Assembly: GCA_963848085.1 (NCBI GenBank)
Contig: CAWKCE010000003.1
Location: forward strand, 434,001 to 498,000
Direction of reading: 5' to 3'
Source of the DNA: CAWKCE01 sp032127035
GTDB taxonomy: Bacteria; Actinomycetota; Actinomycetes; JAHEKZ01
Length of the DNA: 64,000 nt
Shown here: one piece after another, positions 1-8,404 of the stretch
Position numbering within the stretch: position 1 is the stretch's first letter
Layout of the letters: every line of letters begins with the position of its first letter
The notes under the pieces: model-generated
The model's database searches: none
Told to the model about the DNA's origin: nothing
Seen by the model: the letters and a program-made list of their open reading frames with translations, nothing else
Made by a program: the position numbers and the translations under genes

Positions 1-40
1 CGTCACGCAGACTGTGGTGCTCCGGAACCGGAGCGTTCTC

Positions 41-793
41 ATGGCCCGACCACAGAACAGTCCGACAGTGCTCGCGCGAGCCAGTGCAAGACTGGCCGCG
101 CTTACCGACCCGGAACCGCACACGGACGAGAGCCTGTACGTCCTGTCCTACCTCGGCCTGCGCAAGGGCGTCGGAATCATCAGTCTGGCCCTGCCGGTCG
201 TCCTCCTCGTCGGTAAGCCGGTGCTCGACGGTGGCGGCATGCAGGGGTCGATCAGTGCTTACTACTACACCAGCATGCGCAACTACTTCGTGGGCAGCCT
301 GTGCGCTCTTGCCGTGTTCCTGTTCTCGTACAAGTACGCGCCACGAGACAACTTCCTCAGCACCGCAACGGCGCTGTTCGCCCTCGGCGTGGTCTTCTTC
401 CCCACGACGCCTCCTGGCGACGCAACGACCTGGACCGGTGTCGTCCACCTCGTGTGCGCGGCGTTGTTCTTCCTGCTGTTGGCATATTTCGCGTATTTCG
501 TGTTCACCCGGCCCCCGATGCCCCACGAACAGGTCGAGGCGCGCAAGCGGGTGAGAAACCGGATCTATCGCAGCTGCGGCGTCACGGTAGTGGCCTGCCT
601 GCTGCTGGTCCCCGTTTCCGACCTGGTTCTCTCGGACTCTGCGCGGGTGCGTCTGCATCCACTCTTCTGGCTCGAGACGGTCGCCATCCTCGCGTTCTCG
701 ACGTCGTGGCTGGTCAAGGGCGGGTTCCTCTTCGCCGACCGGCCGGACACTGGCAGCGGTAACGTGGCCGACGACCCCGTTGGCCCGAAGTGA
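41..793 (+). CDS. Integral membrane protein, DUF998-like
   Basis: A 250-residue hydrophobic protein with about six predicted membrane segments and the pattern SAYYYTSMRNYFVG after the first hairpin, which resembles DUF998-type membrane proteins of actinobacteria. No catalytic motif is visible and its role is unknown. I start it at the ATG at 41 (MARPQNSP); a non-ATG start at 14 would add nine residues without an obvious ribosome site. It ends 13 bases before the C-N hydrolase, so it may be the first gene of that transcript, but nothing ties it to pyrimidine breakdown. The family call is tentative; the coding call is solid because the hydrophobic pattern is sustained over the whole frame. Confidence 0.75.
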   Translation: MARPQNSPTVLARASARLAALTDPEPHTDESLYVLSYLGLRKGVGIISLALPVVLLVGKPVLDGGGMQGSISAYYYTSMRNYFVGSLCALAVFLFSYKYAPRDNFLSTATALFALGVVFFPTTPPGDATTWTGVVHLVCAALFFLLLAYFAYFVFTRPPMPHEQVEARKRVRNRIYRSCGVTVVACLLLVPVSDLVLSDSARVRLHPLFWLETVAILAFSTSWLVKGGFLFADRPDTGSGNVADDPVGPK

Positions 794-806
794 GAGGCGG
801 ATCCCG

Positions 807-1643
807 ATGACGGTGGTACGTGCAGCACTGGTGCAGACCGCGTGGACCGGCGACAAGGAGTCGATGATCAAGCTCCACGAGGAGCGTGCCCGCGAGGCGG
901 CCGCCCAGGGAGCCAAGGTCATGTGCTTCCAGGAGCTGTTCTACGGCCCCTACTTCTGCCAGGTGCAGGACGCGGCGTACTACGACTACGCCGAGTCGAT
1001 CCCCGGGCCAACCACTGAACGCTTTCAGGCCCTGGCGGCTGAGCTCGGGATGGTGCTGGTCCTCCCCATGTACGAGCAGGAGCAGCCTGGGTTCTTGTAC
1101 AACACCGCGGCGGTGGTGGACGCGGACGGGAGCTACCTCGGCAAGTACCGCAAGCACCACCTGCCGCACGTCAAGGGATTCTGGGAGAAGTTCTACTTCC
1201 GCCCCGGCAACCTCGGATTCCCGGTGTTCGACACCGCGGTCGGTCGCGTCGGCGTCTACATCTGCTACGACCGGCACTTCCCGGAGGGCTGGCGGGCACT
1301 CGGCCTCAACGGGGCGGAGATCGTGTTCAACCCTTCGGCTACCAGTCGCGGTCTGTCCAACTACCTGTGGAAGCTGGAGCAGCCGGCGGCTGCGGTCGCC
1401 AACGAGTACTTCATCGGCGCGATCAACCGCGTGGGGATCGAGGACTTGGGCGACGACGACTTCTACGGCACGACGTACTTCGTCGACCCGGAGGGCGCCT
1501 TCGTCGGGGATGTCGCCAGTGACCACGACGCCGAGCTGATCGTGCGCGACCTCGACATGGAGCTGCTGACTGAGGTACGCAACCGGTGGGCCTTCTACCG
1601 CGACCGCAGGCCGGACGCCTACGCCGACCTGACCAGGCCGTAG
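807..1643 (+). CDS. Nitrilase-superfamily C-N hydrolase, likely beta-ureidopropionase
   Basis: A 278-residue cytosolic amidohydrolase of the carbon-nitrogen hydrolase family. The full catalytic triad is visible: Glu43 in FQELFYGP, Lys116 in YRKHHLP and Cys153 in YICYDRHFPEGWR, followed by FNPSATS. The family splits N-carbamoyl compounds such as N-carbamoyl-beta-alanine or N-carbamoylputrescine. Its neighbour downstream is dihydropyrimidinase, whose product is the carbamoyl-beta-amino acid, so hydrolysis of that product to beta-alanine, CO2 and ammonia is the best reading. The start MTVVRAALVQ at 807 is typical for the family; nine extra residues upstream look unnatural. N-carbamoylputrescine amidase is the main alternative because sequence motifs overlap. 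Confidence 0.88.
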   Translation: MTVVRAALVQTAWTGDKESMIKLHEERAREAAAQGAKVMCFQELFYGPYFCQVQDAAYYDYAESIPGPTTERFQALAAELGMVLVLPMYEQEQPGFLYNTAAVVDADGSYLGKYRKHHLPHVKGFWEKFYFRPGNLGFPVFDTAVGRVGVYICYDRHFPEGWRALGLNGAEIVFNPSATSRGLSNYLWKLEQPAAAVANEYFIGAINRVGIEDLGDDDFYGTTYFVDPEGAFVGDVASDHDAELIVRDLDMELLTEVRNRWAFYRDRRPDAYADLTRP

Positions 1644-1665
1644 ACGGGCGAGAGGAGCTCCGCAC

Positions 1666-3084
1666 ATGACAGTCCTGATTCGTGGTGGCACCGTGATCAG
1701 TCCGACTGGGTCCACGAGCGCCGACGTTCTGATCGACGGCGAGACGATTGCCGCGGTCCTTGAACCGGGTTCCACGGCGCTGGGTGCCGACCTCGCTTCG
1801 AGCGCCGACCGGGTGGTCGAAGCAGGTGGCAAGTACGTGATCCCCGGTGGTGTGGACTGTCACACGCACATGGAGCTCCCCTTCGGCGGGACGTTCGCCT
1901 CCGACACGTTCGAGACGGGAACCCGGGCGGCAGCCTGGGGTGGCACCACGACGATCATCGACTTCGCCGTGCAGCGCACCGGCGAGCGGGTCCAGGACGG
2001 TCTGGCCGCTTGGCACGAGAAGGCCGCTGGCCAGTGCGCGATCGACTACGGCTTCCACCAGATCGTCGGCGGCGTCGACGACGATTCGTTGAAGGCCATG
2101 GACGAGCTCGTGTCCGAAGGCGTGACCAGCTTCAAGCTGTTCATGGCCTACCCCGGCGTGTTCTACAGCGACGACGGACAGGTGTTGCGCGCGATGCAGA
2201 CGGCCGCCAACAACGGGTCGATGATCATGATGCATGCGGAGAACGGCATCGCTATTGACGTCCTGGTCCAGCAGGCGCTGTCACGGGGGGAGACCTCGCC
2301 GGTCAACCACGGATTGACGCGGCCGTGGGAGACCGAGGCCGAGGCGACCAACCGCGCCATAATGCTGGCCCGCTTGACCGGGGCACCTCTCTACGTCGTA
2401 CACATGTCGGCAAAGCAGGCGGTGGCAACGTTGCAGGCGGCACGCAACGAGGGACTGAACGTGTTCGGAGAGACGTGTCCCCAGTACCTCTACCTGTCTC
2501 TGGAGGAGCAGCTGGGGGCCGCCGGGTTCGAGGGCGCCAAATGGGTCTGCTCGACACCGCTGCGGGCGGAGGCCGAAGGCCACCAGGAGGAGCTCTGGAA
2601 GTACCTGCGGACGAATGACCTGCAGGTTGTGAGCACCGACCACTGTCCGTTCTGCATGAAGGAGCAGAAGGAGCTCGGAGTGGGGGACTTCTCCAAGATC
2701 CCCAACGGGATCGGCTCGGTTGAGCACCGGATGGACCTGCTATACCAAGGGGTAGCCGACGGCCGCATCACCAAGGAGCGCTGGGTCGAGCTCTGCTCGA
2801 CGACGCCCGCCCGCATGTTCGGGCTGCACGGGCGCAAGGGTGTCATCGCCCCAGGGGCGGACGCCGACATCGTGGTCTACGACCCGAACGGCCACACCAG
2901 CATCGGCTACGAGAAGACGCACCACATGAACATGGATCACTCGGCCTGGGAGGGATTCGAGATCAACGGCCATGTCGACACCGTGATGTCCCGGGGCACG
3001 GTGGTCATCGACGACGGGGCGTACGTGGGAATCAAGGGTCATGGGCGCTACCTGAAGCGCGGACTGTCGCAGTACCTCACCTGA
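1666..3084 (+). CDS. hydA: Dihydropyrimidinase / D-hydantoinase
   Basis: A 472-residue amidohydrolase of the cyclic-amide hydrolase group. It opens the ring of dihydrouracil or dihydrothymine (or hydantoins). The binuclear zinc site is complete: His66 and His68 in DCHTHMELPFGG, the carboxylated Lys157 in TSFKLFMAY, His190 in MMHAENG, His246 in VHMSAKQ and Asp325 in STDHCPF. Length matches the family. It follows the C-N hydrolase by 22 bases with a GAGAGGAG ribosome site. With that neighbour it gives the second and third steps of reductive pyrimidine catabolism; the dihydropyrimidine dehydrogenase step is not in the window. Hydantoinase activity cannot be separated from dihydropyrimidinase by sequence. 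Confidence 0.93.
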   Translation: MTVLIRGGTVISPTGSTSADVLIDGETIAAVLEPGSTALGADLASSADRVVEAGGKYVIPGGVDCHTHMELPFGGTFASDTFETGTRAAAWGGTTTIIDFAVQRTGERVQDGLAAWHEKAAGQCAIDYGFHQIVGGVDDDSLKAMDELVSEGVTSFKLFMAYPGVFYSDDGQVLRAMQTAANNGSMIMMHAENGIAIDVLVQQALSRGETSPVNHGLTRPWETEAEATNRAIMLARLTGAPLYVVHMSAKQAVATLQAARNEGLNVFGETCPQYLYLSLEEQLGAAGFEGAKWVCSTPLRAEAEGHQEELWKYLRTNDLQVVSTDHCPFCMKEQKELGVGDFSKIPNGIGSVEHRMDLLYQGVADGRITKERWVELCSTTPARMFGLHGRKGVIAPGADADIVVYDPNGHTSIGYEKTHHMNMDHSAWEGFEINGHVDTVMSRGTVVIDDGAYVGIKGHGRYLKRGLSQYLT

Positions 3085-3113
3085 CTGGCGAGCTGACCGA
3101 AGGAGACCGAACC

Positions 3114-4130
3114 GTGGATCTTGGAGTCGTTCTGCAGTGCAACCCGCCGGCCTCGCGCGTGGTGGACCTCGCGCGCCAGGCGGAGAACCACGGTTTCGAC
3201 TACGTCTGGACGTTCGACTCCCACCTGCTGTGGGAGGAGCCGTTCGTGATCTACAGCCAGATCCTCGCGCAGACGCGCAAGGTGACCGTGGGTCCAATGG
3301 TCACGAACCCGGCGACGCGCGACTGGACCGTCACTGCGTCGCTGTTCGCCACGCTGAACGAGATGTACGGCAACCGCACGGTCTGTGGCATCGGTCGCGG
3401 CGACTCAGCAGTGCGGGTACTCAATGGCAAGCCCACCACACTGGCCACGCTCCGGGAGAGCATCCACGTCATCCGCGAGCTCGCCAACGGCCGCGAGGCG
3501 GAGCACCAGGGATCGCACCTCCGGTTCCCGTGGGGGACCGAGTCCCGCCTGCCGATATGGGTCGCCGCGTACGGTCCGAAGGCGCTCAAGCTGGCCGGTG
3601 AGGTGGGCGACGGGTTCATCCTGCAGCTCGCCGACCCCTCGATCGCGGCGTGGACCATCGCGGCGGTCCGGCGGGCTGCCGAGGAGGCTGGCCGGGACCC
3701 CGACGCGGTCACGATCTGCGTCGCGGCGCCCGCCTACGTGGGGGAGGACTTGGAGCACATGAGGGACCAGTGCCGGTGGTTCGGCGGCATGGTCGGCAAC
3801 CACGTCGCAGACATCGTCGCGCGCTACGGCGACGACGGGTCGGTCCCTTCCGCGCTCACCGACTACATCAAGGGCCGCCAGGACTACGACTACAACCAGC
3901 ACGGTCGCGCCGGAAGCGCGCATGTCGACTTCGTCCCGGACGAGATCATCGACCGCTTCTGCATCTTGGGGCCGCCGGACCGGCACATCGAGCGGATCGA
4001 GGAGCTTCGGGCGCTTGGCGTCGACCAGTTCGCGGTCTACCTGCAGCACGACGGGAAGATGCAGACCCTCGAGGGGTACGGCGAGACGATCATCCCGGCC
4101 GTGCGCGACCACGTGACGGCGAAGTCCTAG
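3114..4130 (+). CDS. LLM-class flavin/F420-dependent oxidoreductase
   Basis: A 338-residue luciferase-like TIM-barrel oxidoreductase with a GTG start at 3114 behind AAGGAGA. The N terminus (MDLGVVLQCNPP) and the GDGFILQLADP segment fit the F420-dependent branch near methylenetetrahydromethanopterin reductase. I recall a family often found beside dihydropyrimidinase (TIGR03842, CPS_4043 type); the gene order here, 29 bases after hydA, fits that. It could take part in pyrimidine or hydantoin breakdown, but the substrate is unknown. Cofactor choice between FMN and F420 is inferred from lineage, not from a diagnostic residue. Confidence 0.82.
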   Translation: MDLGVVLQCNPPASRVVDLARQAENHGFDYVWTFDSHLLWEEPFVIYSQILAQTRKVTVGPMVTNPATRDWTVTASLFATLNEMYGNRTVCGIGRGDSAVRVLNGKPTTLATLRESIHVIRELANGREAEHQGSHLRFPWGTESRLPIWVAAYGPKALKLAGEVGDGFILQLADPSIAAWTIAAVRRAAEEAGRDPDAVTICVAAPAYVGEDLEHMRDQCRWFGGMVGNHVADIVARYGDDGSVPSALTDYIKGRQDYDYNQHGRAGSAHVDFVPDEIIDRFCILGPPDRHIERIEELRALGVDQFAVYLQHDGKMQTLEGYGETIIPAVRDHVTAKS

Positions 4131-4143
4131 CCAGCTGGCTGAG

Positions 4144-4911
4144 CTACGTCGCCGCAAGGCTGGCGCTGACCGCGACCAGGAGGAACGCGCCTAGCTCGAC
4201 CATGCCGATCACGCCAGGTCGTGTGGGGCGGCGGCCGACAGCGAGCGCCCGAACCGCGAGAGCGACGAACGGCACGACCAGCCAGGCTCCGTCCGGCCAC
4301 CCCCACCAGGCGGCGAGGGCCACCGAGGCGGGCACGGACGCTACGGCCCACACGCGCGACGCGCGGGCGAAGCGAGGGTCGCGGCGCTCACGGATCAGGG
4401 ACTTCACGTGCAGCGTTGACCCCATGAGGACGAGGGCGCAGACGACGGCCAGGATCCACACCTCCTCCGGGACCGTGGCTAGTCCGGGGGGTCTCCAGGA
4501 CTGGGTGCCGACTGCGACTGCCCAGGTCACCACGACCATCGCGGAGCATTCAGCCACGAAGACGGTGTCGTTCGCGAGGGTGCGCTCGTTGTTGCGCCGC
4601 GCGTACTGGATGTTGACGGCAAACGCGGCGATGTAGGCAAGGCCGACCCAGACCAGCCAAGGCCGCCAGAAGACGAGGACAGCCACCGCCGGCAGCACGA
4701 CTGCCGACCAGGCCGCCAGGGGTCGTCGGAAGCGGTTCGCGCGACGGGCACGGGCAAGTCCCAAAGCGGCGTAAGACAGCGGGTAGGCCGCAACCCAGGC
4801 GACGCTCAGCACGCCGAGCAGCGGCGTCCAGGGCGCGACCACCGCGCCGAGAGCCAACGGCAAGCCCAGGAACGCCCAGGCACCGTGCTGCGGCGGAAGG
4901 TAGGTACTCAT
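4144..4911 (-). CDS. YwiC-like integral membrane protein
   Basis: A 255-residue protein with about seven membrane helices. The start MSTYLPPQHGAWAFLGLPLALG carries the PPQHGAW signature of the YwiC-like family, whose function is unknown. A conserved-looking cytosolic stretch AARRNNERTLANDTVF-like (ARRNNERTLANDTVFVAEC) lies mid-protein and HVKSLIRERRD follows. The start codon overlaps the sensor kinase stop by four bases (ATGA), so translation is coupled to the two-component system. That coupling suggests it is part of the same stress response, perhaps a transporter or sensor accessory, but no substrate can be named. Confidence 0.85.
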   Translation of the reverse strand: MSTYLPPQHGAWAFLGLPLALGAVVAPWTPLLGVLSVAWVAAYPLSYAALGLARARRANRFRRPLAAWSAVVLPAVAVLVFWRPWLVWVGLAYIAAFAVNIQYARRNNERTLANDTVFVAECSAMVVVTWAVAVGTQSWRPPGLATVPEEVWILAVVCALVLMGSTLHVKSLIRERRDPRFARASRVWAVASVPASVALAAWWGWPDGAWLVVPFVALAVRALAVGRRPTRPGVIGMVELGAFLLVAVSASLAAT

Positions 4912-6269
4912 CCAGCGGTCATCGCGGCCGTGGGCAGCTCGACCCGCACGGTGGTCCCGGAGCGTCCGTCGGACTCAGCGACGACCGTGCCACCATGCGC
5001 CTCGATCAGGCCCTTCACCACAGCCAGCCCGATTCCCGAGCCGCCCACGCGATCGGCCTCGTGCCCGCGCCACAGCCGGTCGAAGACGTGGGGAAGGTCC
5101 TCCGGAGCAATTCCCGGGCCGGTGTCCGAGACCTCGAGCTCGGCCACCGAGTCGTGAGCGCGCACTGTCACGGTGACGACGTCACCTGGCCGGCAGTACC
5201 GACCCGCGTTCGACAGCAGGTTGTCGACGACCTGCCGGAGTCGGTCGGGGTCGCCAGACACGATGACGCGACTGTCGGCATCGACGTTGACCGTCAGGTC
5301 GGCGGCGCGGAGGCGCGGTTGCTGGGCGGCAGTCTCCTCAGTGGCGAGAGCGGCCAGGTCGACCTGCTGCAGCTCCAGACGAAGTGCTCCTGCCTCAGCC
5401 GCTGACAGGGCGGCCAGGTCGGCGACGATGCGGCCGAGGCGGAGGGACTGGTCGTGCAGTCCAGCCAGCAGTGCCGGATCGGTGGCGACCAAGCCGTCCC
5501 GGGCTTCTTCCAGTCCCGCCTGCAGGGCGGCCAGCGGTGTTCTCAGCTCGTGTGCGACATCAGCGGCGGCCCGCCGGCGGGCGTGCTCCGAGGCGACGAC
5601 TTCTTCGGCCATGTCGTCGAGCGCACGCGCGACGTCACCGATCTCCCCGCTGCCCGAAATGCCGGTCCGTGCGGTGCGGTCTCCGCTGGCGAAGGAGTGC
5701 GCTGTCGCTGCCACCGTTGCGAGAGGACGCGAGACTCGTCGGGTGACCAGACGAGCAGCGAGCAAGGCCAGGCAGAGCGCACCGAATCCGGCAGCCAGGA
5801 TCCACCACCATGCGATCGTGCGGGCGGCACTCGTCACCGGTGTCAGGAAGGACAGCCGGACGCTGCCCACCGCAGTGCCGTCGACGACTACCGGCGACGT
5901 CACCGAACCGCCTTGGCCCTGGCCCCCGAAGCCGTGCGCCTCGCCGCCCATGTGACCTACCCGGGAGGACCCGGAGTCGACCACCTCGAGCTCGGCGCCG
6001 GCTCCGGCGGCGATGGCCGTCGCGGCTGCCAGGTCGGCTCCCTCCCAACCGCCAGCGGCTCGGTAGGCGTCCGCCGCCGCTGCTGCCGCCTTCTGGGCAA
6101 CGAGCATCCGATCGTGAGTCGATGCCGTCTCGAGCCCTCGGTCGGTGCCGATCAGAGCCGCGACCGCGACGAGGGCGATGCTGCCGACCGCCACCGTCAG
6201 GAAGGCGAGCCGAAGGCGTCTTCCCAGGGGACCGATGGGGGCGGTTGGTGCCGCTGTGTCAGGTGTCAC
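4908..6269 (-). CDS. Sensor histidine kinase with HAMP domain
   Basis: A 453-residue membrane kinase. Layout: cytosolic tail, membrane helix about residues 19-40, extracellular region about 41-150 containing a Gly-rich stretch, second helix about 152-172, HAMP about 173-226, phosphoacceptor domain with His240 in DVAHELRTPL, then an ATPase domain with N box VDNLLSNAGRYC, G1 DTGPGIAPEDLPHVFDR and G2 GGSGIGLAVVKGL. It autophosphorylates and passes phosphate to the regulator encoded just upstream, whose frame overlaps its own by 11 bases. The signal is unknown; a divergent gene for a small secreted peptide lies next to the operon. Confidence 0.93.
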   Translation of the reverse strand: MTPDTAAPTAPIGPLGRRLRLAFLTVAVGSIALVAVAALIGTDRGLETASTHDRMLVAQKAAAAAADAYRAAGGWEGADLAAATAIAAGAGAELEVVDSGSSRVGHMGGEAHGFGGQGQGGSVTSPVVVDGTAVGSVRLSFLTPVTSAARTIAWWWILAAGFGALCLALLAARLVTRRVSRPLATVAATAHSFASGDRTARTGISGSGEIGDVARALDDMAEEVVASEHARRRAAADVAHELRTPLAALQAGLEEARDGLVATDPALLAGLHDQSLRLGRIVADLAALSAAEAGALRLELQQVDLAALATEETAAQQPRLRAADLTVNVDADSRVIVSGDPDRLRQVVDNLLSNAGRYCRPGDVVTVTVRAHDSVAELEVSDTGPGIAPEDLPHVFDRLWRGHEADRVGGSGIGLAVVKGLIEAHGGTVVAESDGRSGTTVRVELPTAAMTAG

Positions 6270-6945
6270 GGCTCCACCCCAACCGATAGCCCACGCCGAC
6301 CACCGTCTCCACCAGCTCGGGCCCGACTGGACCGAGCTTGCGACGCAGGTTCTTCACGTGCGAGTCGACGGTTCGCTCGTAGCCTTCGAACTCGTACCCA
6401 CGCACCCGGTTCACCAGCTCGTACCGCGAGTACACGCGGCCCGGCACGGCGGCGAGGGAAGTGAGGATGCCCCACTCGGTGGGAGTGACGTCGATGACCT
6501 CACCGCTGAGGAGCACCCGGTGGAGCGAGTCGTCGATGCACAGACGCCCGCCACCGAACGTCGCCGCGCTGTCGTCGGGGGTGCCCTTGGACCGTTGGAG
6601 GATGGCCTGAACTCGGAGGACGACCTCGCGCGGGCTGAACGGTTTGGTCACGTAGTCATCCGCACCGAGCTCGAGGCCGTTGATGCGGTCCGAGACGTCG
6701 TTGCGCGCGGTGAGGACCAGCACGGGCGTGCGAGCGGTTCGTCCCAGCTCGGCCAGGATCTCGGTGCCGTCGATGTCGGGCAGTCCGAGGTCCAGCAGCA
6801 GCAGGTCAGCCGCGTCGCGTCTCAGCAGCTCCAGGGCCTCAGCCCCGCTACCGGTCGTCAGCACCGTGAACCCGGCCCGCTCGAGGTAGCGACGCAGAAG
6901 ATCGCGAATATCTCGCTCGTCCTCGACGACCAGAACCGTGGACAT
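6259..6945 (-). CDS. OmpR/PhoB-family response regulator
   Basis: A 228-residue two-domain regulator. The receiver domain has the acidic pair Glu8/Asp9, phosphoacceptor Asp52 in LLDLGLPDIDG and Lys101 in VTKPFSPREV. The C-terminal winged helix includes TPTEWGILTSLA, YSRYELVNRVRGY and the recognition region YERTVDSHVKNLRRKLG. I start at MSTVLVVEDE (6945); a longer frame to 7047 is GC-driven. It is first in an operon regulator-kinase-YwiC and likely autoregulates; the 150-base gap to the divergent small peptide gene at 7096 would hold its operator. No clear direct repeat could be assigned by eye. Confidence 0.93.
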   Translation of the reverse strand: MSTVLVVEDERDIRDLLRRYLERAGFTVLTTGSGAEALELLRRDAADLLLLDLGLPDIDGTEILAELGRTARTPVLVLTARNDVSDRINGLELGADDYVTKPFSPREVVLRVQAILQRSKGTPDDSAATFGGGRLCIDDSLHRVLLSGEVIDVTPTEWGILTSLAAVPGRVYSRYELVNRVRGYEFEGYERTVDSHVKNLRRKLGPVGPELVETVVGVGYRLGWSRDT

Positions 6946-7095
6946 GGGTCCATCCTCGCGCGTCCGTGCTCCGCCTGGTGTCCCGGCGTCGCTATCTCCA
7001 GACGATCTCCACATGGCGTGCACGTCATTCCCATCGGGGATGGGCACCGTGTGTGGTGACAGGCAAGACGGTGACGAAACCGGAAGGTGAGAACA

Positions 7096-7338
7096 ATGCG
7101 CAAGAGCCTGGCCATCACAGCAGCGACGGTGCTGTCACTCGGAGTCCTGGGTGGGGGTGCCGCGATCGCCTCGAACGGCACGGCCGACCAGGACCGCGAC
7201 CGCGACCGCTCACACTCGTGTAGCCAAGACTGCGACGGCTCCCAGCAGCGCGACCGTTCCCAGGACGGGCTGGCGGGCTCCGAACAGCAGCACCAGGAGC
7301 GGCACCAGTACCGGCATGCGGGCGAGGGAGCCTGCTAG
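7096..7338 (+). CDS. Small exported Asp/Arg/His/Cys-rich peptide
   Basis: An 80-residue product starting MRKSLAITAATVLSLG with a typical signal peptide (Arg-Lys, hydrophobic core, small residues before ASNGTADQ). The mature part is unusually rich in Asp, Arg, Gln, Ser and His with DRDRDR and SCSQDC runs. ATG at 7096 sits behind GAAGGTGAG. It is divergent from the two-component operon, which hints that the regulator controls it or that the peptide feeds back on the sensor. I do not recognise a family. The composition could fit metal or proton buffering outside the membrane; that is only inference. A hairpin terminator follows. Confidence 0.6.
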   Translation: MRKSLAITAATVLSLGVLGGGAAIASNGTADQDRDRDRSHSCSQDCDGSQQRDRSQDGLAGSEQQHQERHQYRHAGEGAC

Positions 7339-7362
7339 ACCGGGCCGTCTCCCACTCGAGGT

Positions 7363-7399
7363 CGGCCCAGCCATCCGGGAGCCCTCGTTGGCTGGGCCG
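7363..7399. terminator. Bidirectional hairpin terminator
   Basis: A perfect 10-bp stem, CGGCCCAGCC (7363-7372) against GGCTGGGCCG (7390-7399), with a 17-base loop. It lies between the converging ends of the small exported peptide gene and the secreted protein at 7424, so it can serve both. No U-tract follows, as is usual in high-GC actinobacteria. Confidence 0.6.
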
Positions 7400-7423
7400 C
7401 GGCTGACGCCGTGGTGTCCCCCG

Positions 7424-8275
7424 CTAGGGCAGCGGCACTCGCCAGATGTCGGAGTTCCGGCCCTCGTGGCCGATGAACACGTACCCGCGCCGCCACGTCG
7501 TGGTGATGGACTCGCCGCTGTGCGGCAGGGAGAACTGCTTGGGGCGGGCGCCGAACGACCGGTACACCCAGGCGGACCCGTAGCCCCGCAACACAAAGCG
7601 GTGGTGGTTCAGGAAGACCCCGTCGGTAATTCCCGACGGGACGGTGCCGATTCGCTTCAGCGGGTTCATCCTCTTGGTCGACGGGTGCTTCGGCGCCATG
7701 TAGATGTGACCACTGCCGCCCTTGACCTTGGACACCACGTAGATCCGCATGCTGCCTGGCCGGACCAACAGGGTCTCCGCATCGTGCGCGCCGTCCGGGT
7801 AGCGAAACTCGTAGCCTCTCGGGTGAAGGGTGCCGTTGGGTGCCGACGGCCTCGGCTCGCGCACCCGGTAGACAAAGATGCTGTCCTTCCGCGTGTGGTT
7901 ATCCCCAATCTCGCCCACGAACAGGTAGTTGACTCCCTGGCGTCGGGCGCTGGCCATGGCCTCCCAGTCCCAGGCACGGGCGTTGGCGAGGCGATACGTC
8001 GCGGTCGTCTTGCCGGTGCGCCCGATGGCGTAGATGGTGCTCCCGCCGCCGCTGTCGTTGTGGGTCCACAGGCGGGTGTCGTTGAAGTGGCTGCGGGCCA
8101 GCCCGCTCGACTCGACGATGCGGGGATCGGTCATGGTGCGAACCACGACACTGCTGGCTGTGCTGTCGGAGCTTCCCGCCGTGGCGGCTGGTGGGAGCAC
8201 GGAGAGGGCGAGGAGGCTCGCGAGGGCGGCGAGCAGAGTCGTCGAGATCGTCCGTGATGCGCGGAAGCTGGGCAC
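7424..8275 (-). CDS. Secreted protein, beta-propeller-like, unknown function
   Basis: A 283-residue exported protein: MPSFRASRTISTTLLAALASL begins a signal peptide ending near PAATAGSS. The mature part has repeated beta-rich segments (SSGLARSHFNDTRLWTHNDSG, YLFVGEIGDN, IYVVSKVKGG, FIGHEGRN) typical of propeller or NHL-like folds, and motifs such as WDWEAMA and GDNHTRKD seen in secreted proteins annotated as hypothetical or phytase-like propellers. No catalytic assignment is possible. Its end faces the small peptide gene with a shared terminator; its start is divergent from the spermidine synthase-like gene with a 129-base gap. Confidence 0.7.
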   Translation of the reverse strand: MPSFRASRTISTTLLAALASLLALSVLPPAATAGSSDSTASSVVVRTMTDPRIVESSGLARSHFNDTRLWTHNDSGGGSTIYAIGRTGKTTATYRLANARAWDWEAMASARRQGVNYLFVGEIGDNHTRKDSIFVYRVREPRPSAPNGTLHPRGYEFRYPDGAHDAETLLVRPGSMRIYVVSKVKGGSGHIYMAPKHPSTKRMNPLKRIGTVPSGITDGVFLNHHRFVLRGYGSAWVYRSFGARPKQFSLPHSGESITTTWRRGYVFIGHEGRNSDIWRVPLP

Positions 8276-8404
8276 TGCGAGATCCTTCGGTGCCGGGGGG
8301 AGCGGACGCTCGACGGTACGTTCCGTTCCGTGGGAGCGGTCAAGCCGCCCGGCGTGTCCGCCCTGAAACGCCCGGTTTGTCCGGCGGTGCCGGAGGAGAA
8401 GGTG

